From: Pachypanchax playfairii | Lineage: Eukaryota; Chordata; Actinopteri; Cyprinodontiformes; Aplocheilidae | Assembly (NCBI GenBank): GCA_006937955.1 | Contig: SSNP01000040.1 | Span: forward strand, 434,001-498,000 | Length of the DNA: 64,000 nucleotides | Direction: 5' to 3' | In this document: positions 36,679 through 50,200 of the stretch, piece by piece | Layout of the letters: each line of letters opens with the position of its first letter | Numbering within the stretch: position 1 is the first letter of the stretch | Made by a program: the position numbers and the translations under genes | The notes under the pieces: model-generated | Database searches by the model: none | Told to the model about the DNA's origin: nothing | Seen by the model: the letters and a program-made list of their open reading frames with translations, nothing else

Positions 36679-37187
36679 AAACAGGAAATTATGTGACTGA
36701 AATTGACCTGAAGGAGTTCATTAAGCTCTATCCAAGCTGAGGGTTCTGGGTGAAGGTGATGGAATTAAACCACCAGTTCTAAAGAGAGATGAGCTGATCG
36801 TGCTTCTAAAAGTTAAAGGTATGCTGCAGGCCAATGTGCGTGAGTGTGTGTGTGTGGGTGTGTGTGTGTGTTTTATTATCAGCATGTAATATGCAGAATG
36901 CTGATATGACTGACAGAGGAAGAGATAGCAGAGAGCTTTACCACACTTTTAAGCCTTAACAAAGAAGAATTAGGTAAGCATGACATCATCAGACAGCAGT
37001 AAAATGAACAAGCCTCAATTTGGAGTATTTATTACTGTTTATTGTGTGTGTTCGGGTGAAGACTCCACATGTTGACTGGCCAATCCCACATTAGATATCC
37101 ATTGAGAGAATAACAGAGAAAATCCTGGGTTTAGCAGTCCCAGCCAAACAGAGTGAAGAGACTATGCAAATATTGAATACTGAATAA
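36679..37187 (+). pseudogene. Relic of the C-terminal exons of a CFAP251/WDR66-like gene
   Basis: Three splice-bounded fragments in the right order. Fragment 1 (36679-36818) reads YVTEIDLKEFIKLYPS, a TGA, then in another frame LRVLGEGDGIKPPVLKRDEL and a KVK|GTATGC donor. Fragment 2 (36917-36973) reads EEEIAESFTTLLSLNKEEL with donor GTAAGC. Fragment 3 (37095-37187) reads ERITEKILGLAVP and ends in a TAA overlapping AATAAA (37183-37188). This resembles the EF-hand-like C-terminal tail of CFAP251, a radial-spoke-associated ciliary protein whose human gene lies between PSMD9 and MLXIP. A frameshift with missing codons in fragment 1, a phase mismatch into fragment 3, and no room for the WD repeats argue for a decayed gene. 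Assignment is from memory of the family. Confidence 0.6.
36843..36871. repeat. (GT)n microsatellite inside the cfap251-like relic
   Basis: GT run with one G interruption, in what would be the intron between relic fragments 1 and 2. Confidence 0.85.
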
Positions 37188-37918
37188 ACACTAACAAAAC
37201 TTTTAATTGCACCTTTTATTCTTTATTTATCAGTGTAATGTCTCAAGACTTTGCACTGTAGAATTTAAAACCTCCTTATAATAAGGGTTAAAAACACTTT
37301 CAGCTGATCACTCAATATTTTTACATTAATCAAAGATAATAATTAATGAAAATGTACCACTGGCATTGTGCTTTGACAGATTTTAGCTACATAATTTATA
37401 ATAACATGGGCCATTTACATGTGCCACCCTCTTTGAAATCTGTGCCCCTACCTGCCCTCCAACAAAGTGTGTACACGCCATTGGACATGCAAAACCTCCT
37501 CAGCTTCCTCAGGAAGTACAAGCACTGACAGCTCATTCTCTTGTCCTGTGGTTATTTTATAACATTTCCCATATGGTGGTAGCTTAAAGTAAAAAAAAAT
37601 ATGGTGCACTTTTTTCTAAATATTCAGCTTCTGATTTGAAAATATTTTCATAAAAATTTCCAGTTGTACATAAAATAAATACAAATAGAAGAGGAAACAA
37701 GAAAAAACACACGAAGAAGAAACTGAAAAAAAATGGTGTACTTTAACATTGCTATCAGCTAAGTATTCTTAACATGAGGAGTCTTTAACAGGAAAGGAAA
37801 AGTGTCCTATTTCGTTTTGAATTTGGTTGAAGATCCTACTGCCAACAGAGAGACCTGTCTTGTTTAATGCTGCTTCAGTTTATTTTCGGCCCCCTGCAGT
37901 GGGTGGGGCTCTGACTCT

Positions 37919-37928
37919 GACCAATCAG
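37919..37928 (+). promoter_or_regulatory. CCAAT box near the mlxip start
   Basis: GACCAATCAG, an NF-Y type CCAAT box, next to a GC-rich GTGGGTGGGGCT. About 280 bp upstream of the mlxip ATG. Confidence 0.45.
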
Positions 37929-38202
37929 AGACGCTATAACAGTGGTACTTCCTGTTACAAAGAGAAACGCAGCTTTTTGTCAGCTGGTTGTAGCTACGTC
38001 AATTATAAGATAACAGGGAGTTAACTTATGACCAAAAGTTAACTTTGTTATGGGTGAAGTGAGGAGTCTAACCACATGGCACGGAGCTGCTCAGCTTTAA
38101 CAACCGGACTCATATGCAGTGCCATCAGCAAGCCTCATGAAAGAGGTGTTCTTGTTGTAGCTCACTGGCTAACATTAGCTATTTGTTCGGAGACCTGCAG
38201 AC

Positions 38203-41200
38203 ATGGCTAGCAGAGAAACGTCTGAGCGGCAGACTTACCGTCGGCCGGCGGCCAGTATAAAGCAGGAGCAGGATGACGACTCGGACACGGAGGAGACTCA
38301 CCTGGGACTGCGGAGGGTGGACGGGCTGGAGTCTCAGATCATACACAGTGGACACTTCATGGTGTCCTCGCCTCACAGCGAACACCCCCCGAAGAAGGGC
38401 TACGACTTCGACACTGTCAACAAACAGACCTGTCAGACGTATCATTTTGGCAAGACGAGCATGTCTCACATCTCTATAGATGCGTCCCTGACTAAACTCT
38501 TTGAGTGCATGACTCTCGCCTACAGGTAAGCTGCAGTACACCTGACTGGTGTGGATCACATGAGAACATTTACTTTCACTTTGATTCATGATGAGTTCTA
38601 GGTCTTGGTCAGACATACTGGGACTCTAGTCACGAGTCCTGTCATTTGATTTCCTGTTAATCCAAAACTGCAGTGAGTTTTGTGTAGTAATAAAAAGTTC
38701 CCACATTCTTTATTTAAACCTGAGACCGTGAAAAAATCAACCAACAGCCGTGTTTTAAATATCCTTTCATCCATTTATTATCACATCATAATAAGATTAA
38801 CAATTAAAAACATGTTAAAAACTTGAGATTTGATTTATGCCCAGTTAAATAAATCCACAGTTAAAATATACATGAAAGGATGTGAGTTAAATGAGCTCCC
38901 AGGAAAACTTGTCATGTAATTTAAATTAGACCATCATAACATCATCAACAAGAGCTACTGATTAGAGTCTCTCTAAGATGTAGAGGACACAAGATAATAA
39001 TAATAAAAAGGATGACAAATAATTTAGTCTTTTTACAGTAATTCACAAGAAATCCAGCGCAAATAACATCAAATTGTTATAAATTAATAGAGCTGTGTGT
39101 ATAAACCATGAAGCTTAAAATCCAGTATCTGTGCAGATTGTTTTATGTATATTTTGTTTGTTTTTGCATATAAATAATTTAGCGATTTTACTTGTAAGAA
39201 AAATCAAATCAATGAAAAATGTCTGTGCCTCAAAACCTGAAATATATGTTTATAAATATATTTTTTCATTAGTGTTCAAGAATGAAAGATTAAAAAAGAA
39301 ACTAGAAATTAGAAAATCAGAAGCAAAGTTAAAATTGTTAAAGTGTTAAATTTATACAGATACGCACATGTTATCAACTATATACATCACTAAAAAGGAT
39401 TTATTTTTACTTTATTCTGGAACACTTACTGAAACACTACATTTCTAGTTTCTAATAGATACAATGTAAAAGCAGCGTAAATATTTAAATTCACATGGTT
39501 GTTAAGATTTAAAAAGATAAAGCTCATGTTACTTGTGGTTTTCTATTTCCAGTTGATGCCAGCTGCTCTGAGGATTCCCTCAGACTTTACACTAAATTTA
39601 ACTCACTGGAAGGACTGTTGATAGAGCAGCTGCTGTTTTGTTCTCGTCATTCATTCTATAAAAAACTAAAGCTACAGTCACAATGACCCGTACGACTGGC
39701 TGTGAACACCGTAATAACAATTTTTGGACCATTTCCTGTGTCCTTCTTAAGGCAGACCTATGTGAATCCAGTGGTCGTGCCTGTTTTGATCAGGTTGATA
39801 GTCTTGACTGGAAAACCCTGTACGTAGGCCGCCATACTGATGTCTTAGGAACAACCTAGGAACAATGCATGATGTTTCTGGATTATTTACTTGTTATTAC
39901 TTTATTATTTACTTCTAAAGACCATAAATAGACCCCAATGAAATACTGTTGTTTGCAGGAAGTTGCACTTTATTCTCACTTTTTCTGATGCATGGGGAAA
40001 CACGATACAACACCTTGACNATAAGAGACAGGTGTGGTCCAGCTCATGGAACAGAGTCACATATTGACTGTAGAGGTCCCTCGTCTGGATTCATGGCAGC
40101 ACCTCCAGGTCCTCCTGCTGCAGAATTAAAGCAGCAGCTTCAGCTGTTGGATTTTCTTTTTTTTTTTCATCCTGCAGCTGCAGCAGAAGCTGCAAATGTT
40201 CCTTTTTCTCACATTTCTGAGCAGATGTGATAATCAAGACACATAATTTTGGAGTTATTGGACATTATGTGCGTACATACTCTGACTACCCTGACAAAAT
40301 GTCCTGGGGGATCTTCCATCCATCAGTTGTCATAAAATGGCCACATTAAACCATAAGAAGGGTTCAAGCACATCTATGAAGAACATAAGAAGTGTACAGC
40401 TAGAAAATCACCTCATTTTCTCAAGAATGCCTCAAGTTGCTCTTCCAAATTGAACAGCAGCCTAATGAGCTTCTTAAGAAGGCTTTAGGAAACTGTGTCC
40501 CCCTCCATGAATGTCTATGAACTACAGATTTCATAGTATCTGGGTGATTTGTACAAACCTACATTTCATTCATAAGAACCTTTGTGACCATAGCTTATAT
40601 TAGCTTTGAAATGTGTCCTAATGGCACATTCTTCACCCCAACTTCTTGTTGTGCTTGTATCACTAATCTCAGATTGTGTAACCGACCCAGGAAAATCATC
40701 TGGTTTAACAGTTATACACATTAAAGAGTTTTTATTATCTGTTGGCTCATCTCCTGATGGGAGCCAAACTTTGGTCAGTTTATTGGTAAAGCAATCACAT
40801 TCAACCTCTATCAGCAAATTGAGCTTTTTACAAAGAGTTTTTTTCTTTTTCGGTTGTACAAAGATCAAACATCTTACAATCTTTAGGTCCTTGTCACATT
40901 TTAATTAAAGTCGTTAAAGCATCATGGAAAACATCCTGCTTCTAGATTATGGAACACAGTCACCAGGTGTAGATTTGGAATTTGGTTTGTAAATGTTGAT
41001 GCTTTAATGATTAGCCGTGTGCATGTGTAGTTTATGTCCTGTGTCTCTTTTGTAATCATTTTCTTTTTTTGTATTTTTCTAGTGGAAAGTTAGTTTCTCC
41101 AAAGTGGAAGAATTTTAAAGGCCTGAAGCTCCTCTGGAGAGACAAGATCCGCCTTAACAACGCCATATGGAGAGCCTGGTATATGCAGTGTAAGAGCATC

Positions 41201-44200
41201 ACACTGACTTCTGTTTAATATTTAATAAGAAGTGAAATAGTTTTAATCAATCTGCAGGATGAGTGAAAACATCAGGATCTCATTCTAACATCTGCCTGAA
41301 ACGATAGAGATCAATCACAACTCTGTAACATGTTCTTTTATTCCTTAATCTTTCTTTTTTTCATGCTTTAAAGTTGCTTTATTGAGTTTAATCTTTATTT
41401 ATTTGACATGTTCCTGGATTTTTTAATAATCAGGCTTCAGCACGTCTTTAAAATTTGATCCCACTTGGAGCAGTTGCTCTGCAGCGAACAATAGTAAATC
41501 TTTTTCATGTCATAAAAACTACCAGAAACTGGGCTGAGGTTTTATATGAGTTGTGTGATTGTCTTGTATCTCGTGCTACATGTGTGCACGATCTGTACAC
41601 CAGATACTGTTGTTTACTCTGTTTTGGGATTTAAAAATGGTAATAAAGTATTTTTACTTGTGACTGATTCAGAATATTTTTTCACTCAGATGTGGAGAAA
41701 AGGGAGAACCCTGTTTGTCACTTTGTAACCCCCCTGGATGGAAACATGGACTCAGACGTCCATCGTCCTGCTGAGGTGAAGACAAAACTGACCAAAATCA
41801 TGCAGATCCTTTTAAATCCAGTCTCTTAAAGAATCACTTGCTTTTGAGTTTGTTTGTTTTTTTCTCAACATTTCCTTCCACTTGGCTGGTAGACATTTCA
41901 CTCTAGTTCCTGTTTTTCTTTTATTCTGCAGGCTGTTGCTTCAGACGGGAAATGCTGGAAAAGAAGAATTGAAATCGTGATTAGAGAGTACCATAAGTGG
42001 AGAACGTATTTTAAAAAAAGGGTATGTTTAATTATTGTCAGGAATATTACGAGTTCTGCTTCTGCAACTGATTTATTTATTTTAAGTGTAAATCTCGTTG
42101 TTTTGTAGCTGCAGAAGCACAAAGATGAAGATCTCTCAAGTTTACTTAAGGTTTGTAAACCTGCATCCAGACAAACTCATCTGATCACTTCAGAGATCAC
42201 ATGATCAATATCATCAGCATGTGTTCAGTCAGAGTATTACAGGCTCATGCTGTTTCAGCACCATACAGTTCAATGATTATTCCACCAGGCAGTTGATTTA
42301 GTGGAGGCTTGCTGACACTGTACACCTGCACGTGCACAACACTGTAAAGGTTTTAGACACTTTAAAATTATAGAAGAGGATTTTGTTGGGATTGTTCTTG
42401 CAAATGCTCATAAACATTTCTGCATGTACATTTGATTTTAGTTTTATTTTTCTACTGTGGATCTAAAACAAATTTCAACAGCAAATCCACATGTATTAAA
42501 TACTTTGTCGGGTTCAGTAGCTCTTCATGTTAATGGCAGTCGATGCAAATAACCATCTCCAATCCAACCTGTTCACACACACTTCCATGATCAGTGCAGG
42601 TGAATGTGTTGGTGGAATTTGCAGACCATACTGTATATAACTAGACACATAACAAAATTTGAAGTCAAATCAGAACTATCGCCCCCTTGTGGCTGATTCT
42701 ACTGAGGTTAAAGTCCCCCCATCGTCGTGTAAAGCAAAAGGACATTTTCCTTATTTAATTCTGATTTATTCATGTAGGACTTGTCTTGCTGCTTCATGTT
42801 CATACATTCTGTTCACTATTACATTTAGCTGTAATTATTCATTAGAACGCCGTGATTTTGTGCAGGTGAGCAGGCAGGACCTTCAGCTCCTCGTCCCTAG
42901 TGTTCAGACTCTGACATAAATAAATAGCACATCCTGTAACTGTTAAGACATCATTGTTTTACAACATGAGTAGTAAAGAATATATTCATATACTGTCAAT
43001 GATTTATTATGTGAGGCATTTTCTTTATTTTTATCCTCAAACATTTGCCTTTTTTTTAAATCTGCACCATACATCTAGAATCCTCTGGTTTTATTTGCAA
43101 TAAATGTCAATCAAAACATCAGAAGTGTGTAAAACCTTTACACAGTCCTGCAAATAATTATTATTGCATGAATCACATCAGTGCCATTACTTTTACTTTT
43201 TAGCTGTTCACCACACTGCATGCTTGTGTGACATTAACTGGCTTGGTGGTTGCATTTTAAACGTTTAAAGGGGCCACAGGAGCAGTTGTCCCTGTTTGGG
43301 GAAGTCTCTCCAGACATGCTCCGTGCTTCTTTTTATCAGGATGAAGAGATCGTTGCACGTTGCGTACCTCGTAAGACTAACGAAACACCTGCCCCCATGG
43401 ATATGGACCCCCTCTTTGACATGGATGTCCTCATGTCTGAGTTTTCAGACACCTTGTTCTCCACGCTGGCCTCACACCAGCCTATGGCCTGGCCTAACCC
43501 CAGAGAAATCGGTGAGAAATTCACAAGAGGTTTTTCATAATAGAATCACCTTTTATAATATATATATATATATATACCCTACCTCTGTCTCCACATTCCA
43601 CAGCTCACGCAGGAAACGCAGACATGATCCAACCCGGACTCATCCCTTTACAACCCAACCTCGACTTCATGGACTCCTTTGATCCACTACAAGGTAGCAG
43701 AACGCTTCAGCAGCAGCACACTCAGACTAATGCTACACACTGTTTAGGAATCAAGCGCACATGTTCTGGTAACGCTGCTGTAGCAGTCAGCTAGTCTAAC
43801 ATAAGAAGTAGTGTGGTTTTACTAACCTCCAGCTAACATAGAGACTCTTGTTCCAGACTTATTTCACAGCCTTCGTCAGCCTGTCTTCCCCTCTGTTTCA
43901 CCCACTGTATCATCTGTCACCCCTCAACCCAGCAGCAGCTCTCAGTCTCAGGTAAACACCCGGCCAAAGCTAACACACTCCAACACGGCAGTTTGTGTCT
44001 CCTGAACGTTGTTTTTATCTTAAAGAAATTAAAGAATTTGTTATACATACATTTCATCTACTGTTTGAATGTAGATGCTCACAAATTTATATACATAACC
44101 TGCTGAACTGTAAAGTTTGGAACTGTTCTACAAGTTTGACTTAAAATAAAGCAAAACGTGCTCTTTATTACAGTTGAAACTTTAGCACTACTCTAATAAC

Positions 44201-47200
44201 GTTGTTGGTTTATCCCTCAGATGTTTGTTTGTAAAACCTGTTTTGGAGCCTAGAGTTGGTAAATAAATGTTTTACGTATAAATGTTAATCTATTTTGGGG
44301 GAAACGTCTTTATCAGTTTGACAAAACGTGTAATTTAGAATTCATAAGGAAAATAAGAGCAGATCAAGCTGCAAACAAGCTGCACTAGGCTAACGCTAAT
44401 GCTAACCCAGGTTAAAATAAACTTAATCAACTACTAATGAATTACATGAACCTTGAATCTACCTTTGATGAAGGCAGCTTGATTGCTTTGATAACATGAA
44501 CCAGACAGAAAATTTCTAAATAACATGAACTTGAATTTAACTTTTTATCATATTTGCAATATTAAGAACATTCTAAATAAGTTTATTTTTTATTCCTCAC
44601 CAGGCCCCAGTAATGTCGTCTCTTCAGCTCTCAGGCAACCAGATATCGTCTGCTGGCGCCCTTTCACTTCCTCCCCCGATGGCCAGTCAGACCAGCCAAT
44701 CAGATGGTGCTGGAGCATCTTATGTCCCCAACTACATCTCCTTGTTTGGTGGACAGACGGTGTCCAGCGATCAGCCCGTAGCTTCCTCTGTGTCTCGGCC
44801 GTTGTCTCAGGATCCTCTGGTTCAGTGCCTTTCTGCTCAGAATTTGGCTCCAGCACCATCTATGGTTCCTTCCCCCCTGGGTAACACCTCAGTGCTGGAT
44901 GACACCATACCTCCCTCTGTGATCACACACACTGCCCCCTCCACCGTCACACCCAGCGTCACCACCACCACCTTCAGCCACATCTCAGCCCCTCCATCCC
45001 AGCAACAACCTCTGGTTCGGCAGCCCGCCTCTCACGTCCAGCATCATCAGACTTTCGCTCTGCCTCGCACTTTTCAGTCCAATAACACAAGTAAAGTCCG
45101 TTCTGTGCACAGGATCGCTCCTGCTAACACCCTCTCCTCCCCTAGTCTCATCTTCCCAGGTCTGTAGTAGCTCATAAGCTTCCTATTCTTTGTTATTCTG
45201 CAAGTAAATGTTTGTCACTTCATCATAATTATCACAAGATAGCGCTCAAGTCTTTTTAAGCTTCCTGTCTGCTTCAATTTCGGAATGATTTCATGCAAAG
45301 AATCTTCTGTTTAGAGCCGTGATGATGAACAACAGACAAACATTGTAGGTCAGATTGAAATTAAACTAAAATAACATTTTTAGTTTGAGTTGTTGGTACT
45401 TCAGTTAATAAAAATAAACCACTAAAACATCAGTGTGTTTGTAAAGGTTTTGAAACAAATTACATTTAATATAATCAGCTTTTATTTATAATGGAAGAAT
45501 TTTTGCAAGATTCTTTATTAGAATCTGAAAATAATGAGAATAATTTTATCTGAAACATGTTTAAATTCCAGTTTCTCCTCAAAACGTTTTGTTTTGCACA
45601 AACAAACGTGTGTCAAAAAAAATAAAATATTCACTTTATGTTAAAATAAAGAAATTATGACTCATTTTGTAGAATTTTATATATGAATATTAACTCCCAG
45701 ATTGTCTCAGCTTCGTTCTCAGGTCATCCGAGTGCTGTGATCGTCACGTCCCCTCCCACCACGGGTGTGGTCATCACTCCGTCCCATCTCGGAGCTGTAC
45801 GGATTCATTTGATGTTATGCAAATCAATTATTTTATTCCTTATTTGTTTGTTTTAATGAAGTGATTCCTGTTTTCTCGTGTATTTTTGATGCGTTCCAGG
45901 CTTCTGGATTTCACGTGTTGCCTCATACACAGACGTCTCCTCAGCCTGTCGTTCCTGAAGAGAAGTCATTTTCTACTGGTCGAAAAAATCCGAAGGATGC
46001 CTCCGGTGAGATTTCTGTCTAAGATGAAAACATTTAAAAACAAAGTGTTCTGCTTTTGTTAAACACGAACAAAAGACGTTACTGTTTGTTTTTGTGTAGT
46101 TCACAGCAGGTCAGGATCCAGTCAAGGGTCGCCTTGTGGATTAGACCAAGTTCCCAGTCCCCAGTCAATAATCAGCTGCACAGCTCTGGTAAAGAACGAG
46201 CACAATCAGGTTTGTGTCTGTCGCTGTTCTCTTTACAGGTTAGATCTCATTACTAAAGGAAAATTAAATCCTGTTCTGTCTTAAATTCTAGAATTTGCAC
46301 ATCAGCATCATTTTTTTTCCCAGTTTCTTTCTAGTTTATCCAACACTCATGAATGCAATGTTTTGTGTGACAGAGCCGGAGATCAACCCACATGTCTGCT
46401 GAGCAAAAGAGACGATCCAACATAAATATTGGCTTTAAGACACTCTGCAGCCTGGTTCCCACTCTGAAGTCCCAGTCTAATGTGAGTCTATCCATGTGAA
46501 GCCTCAGCCTCCGACAGAGATCATTTCTCATATTAGAAGTGTTGACGCGTCTCCTAACTCTGTGCCTGCAGATCACTAATGCTGTCACACTGCAGAAGAC
46601 GGTGGAGCACATTGGGAAGCTCCAGCAGGAGAGGCAGCAGATGCAGGAGGAGGTCAAGAGACTAAGAGAGGAGATAGAGGAGCTCAACGCCTCCATTAAG
46701 TATGTCAGGATCTTCTATAAACACTCTTCAAAGGTTTCCAAATTTAGATTTTAAGGAATTAGATCTTCTGTTTTGGGACTTACAAGTATTTGTTCAGGCT
46801 TTTTAAAAATGTTTTTCAAAAAATGGAGAAAAAAAAAAGAAAAACAGCCAAATACTTTTAGAAACTTCAGGGAATTTAAAGGAGAACGCCCGTTTTTTGC
46901 AAATTGGGGGCTTATTTATTCTGTGAGATGTGTTTTACTCGTCATCAGTGGTACTTTTTTGCGATTCGGATTCGTCTCGGAGATTTTTGATTCACACGGC
47001 AAACACCTAAACGCCAATAAACGAGAGTCAGTTGGGCCTGCGTTCGCCGACCCTAAATCGGTTTAAAATCAGTTCAAATCCGTTATTCCGTTCCAGTGCC
47101 ATCTTGAATCCTGCGCTCATAGAAATGATATTTTTTACAGTGACGGGAGAGTGACGTCATCTCTCCGCGCGCCCATTCTATTGGTGCAGTGGCTTAGCTT

Positions 47201-50200
47201 CCTAAAAAATATCATTTCTATGAGCGCAGGATTCAAAATGGCACTGGAACGGAAAAAGCAATAGAGTATCTAAATGGCCAGATTAAAAAAATAACGAATT
47301 TGAACTGATTTTAAACCGATTTAGGGTCGGCGAACGGGGGGCCCAACTGACTCTCGTTTATTGGCGTTTAGGTGTTTGCCGTGTGAATCAAAAATCTCCG
47401 AGACGAATCCGAATCGCAAAAAAGTACCACTGATGACGAGTAAAACACATCTCACAGAATAAATAAGGCCCCAATTGCAAAAAACGGGCGTTCTCCTTTA
47501 AAAGATTAAAAGGTCTGATTACTTCAGAACTATTTAATTCTTTGCTGTTTTTTTATTTTTGGAACATTGCTCTACATCTTTATGGCACAGATCTTTACCA
47601 AAAAATGACTAATCCACTCTCTTTGTTTCCTCTCTGCTTTAACCTCAGCTTGTGTCAGGAGCAGCTACCTGCTACAGGTGTGCCCATGAAGCGGAATCGT
47701 TTAGACCACATGCAAGAAAAGTTCAACGAATACGTAAAGACCCGCACGCTTCAGAACTGGAAGTTCTGGATCGTATCCTTCTAACGAGATCACTCTTCCT
47801 CTCTTTGTTGTTAAATGAAACTCCAGATTAATTTCAGATCCGAGAGACGTGGGATGTTCAGATAAATCAAATAAAGACACATTCATCAACAAAAACTTAA
47901 CACACTCAAATAAAAACACTTTACTGTGTATTTATAAAGTAAAAGTAACCAGTTAGTAAAGAATCTCGTACCTTCTGGGACTGAGTCACTGAGTTTTTAA
48001 CTGAGTCACTACAGAATTACTGACTCAGTAATTCTGACCTCTTGATGCTGCGTCTCCTGCAGCTACGGTGGAACATATTTTTATGCTCTGATAGCAGAAT
48101 CAGATAATCAGTTTTAAACTGCTGCAGAGGAAATCCACAAAGTGATCTCAGTATTTTCGGAGCAGCCTCTGTGTTTTTCCTTTACAGCAAGCAGACTTTC
48201 TTTCTAAAGCTCGTGGCAGGAGAGTCACCGTGCTGCTGCTCTGTGGCCGTGACCAACACTTGTAATCTGTGATTGAACCTCAGCACAGCCTGAAAAAACC
48301 TTCAATCCTCTAGAGTTTACTCGTCCTCAGTCGGGTTTAAAGCCCTCTTGCTGTTTTTGATGTTTTAATTAGTCACTCTTGTTTTTAATGATGCAACAAT
48401 CTGTCGCTTTTTAACCCAAGAGATTAAATCTCACCTAATTTTATCGAGGCTGGTTTTAACTAAATCTCACGCGTGAGATCTTTGCTTGACTAGAAGACGT
48501 TGCAGGACTTGTGAGCTTGCAGCTGCTTTATAAATACCCTGTCCGTGCAAGTCAGATTCCACCGTGCAGCCGTGTTCGTACATGCTGAGTGACACTGAAA
48601 ATGAAACGGTTTGTGGAGCAGTTGAAGCATCTTCTTGCTTTTTTTGTTTTTTTTCACATAAATACAGACTGAAAATGAGGAAGTTGAACCAGATGCACAC
48701 AGTGATATTAGTATCTAGTTTGTTGAAACACTGACAGTTTTTTTTTTGCAGTCTCATTCCTGCCTCTGACCTGCTTAACCTCAGATTAAACCTCATCCTG
48801 GAGGAAACGTGGGGTCTGGTGTGCAAGAAAAGGGCTGAAACACCAAAAAAATCCTCATTCAGCGAGAAAAAAAAAAATTAATCCTGTTTTTCCATCGAAG
48901 TGAAACTTGCTCAAGTTGTTTGATTCTTGACCTGTGATCCAGTGACCTGACATCAAACAAGCAGGTTGAAAATGGATTTATAATGAAAATGTTCATCAGA
49001 CTAATGGAAAATTGAAAACGCTTGAAACAACATCCTTTTGTTTAAGCACTTCCTGCTACGGGTTTGTTTCTTGGCAAGGTTTCTTTATTTTTCCAGGAAC
49101 TTTCTGATGACGCTGCACTTTTTAGAAGACCAGGAAAAAAAAGAACCTCAAAATAACCCTCAGATTCTTGTTAAACAGGGTTTTGTGCATCTCTCTGATG
49201 TTAAATTGTCCTTGACTGCAGTGTCCTTCAGTTCAGCATCATAATCAAGCCCCTCTTCGACTCATTCAATGGGATGGTCTCGACTACGAGCCCAGCCGAG
49301 CTGTGTCAGACCACGCTGCAGTGGCTCGATAATCATTGCTCCCTTCCTGTTCTCAGACCCAGTAAGTAACAGCACAGTGATTAAAGTCAGTGTGTTCAAT
49401 AATAACATGTGTTTCAGACATACTGTGTGGGAGTAACAAACTAAACCAGCTGATTTAGATTATTGATCTGCTTCGTGACGAAACCTAAACGTTACGGGAA
49501 GTTTTAAAATCTTGCAGATTCTTTCAGGATGATCAGACTTCACTGAATCATTCTGACGAGTCAAAGTTCGAATCTTTTGTCCTGGAACAAATCAGAGTTG
49601 AGCAGTTACAGATAAAGAATAATGACATTAAAAGATTTAGAGCTCACGTCACATGTTAACACGTGTTTTGATGCATGATTTAAAATCTGGATTCTACAGA
49701 ACTTTATAGAGTTGTTCTCATATTGATTCATCTCCCTGACAAAGTTTGATTTAAAGTTGTCATTCAACCTAGTTTTTATTTTCTAAGCAGTTGAAAAGCC
49801 TTTATTGACCTTTACAGAATTAAAACACTTCTAATTACTGACAAGCTTTTTGTGCTTCTCTGCTGTGTTTTTTTTTTTTACTGTGTATCTTTTACACAGA
49901 TGTTTTCACCCTGAGCTTTAGCTCCTTTCACAGATTCTCTATAGAGTTCACGTCTGGGCCGCACCAAAACGTATAGAAATGTGTCACCTGACCGTTCTGA
50001 CACCATCTTTGTGTTTTGGGTCATTGACATGATGACATGTCCAGAGTTACCAAAGTTTCTCAGCAGACTGGATGATGTTATTAATAATCTCAACGAAGTT
50101 TTCATTTTTAAAGGTGCCAGTTGTTTTTGATTGGTTGCCTGGTCCACTGGTGCTCCCACCCCCGCGCCTGACTGTAGGGATGCTGCTCTCAGGGTTGAAT

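Noticed and set aside
39949..40230. 93-aa frame spanning the ambiguous base
   Set aside because: It lies in mlxip intron 1, crosses the n, has low-complexity composition and no splice context or known similarity.
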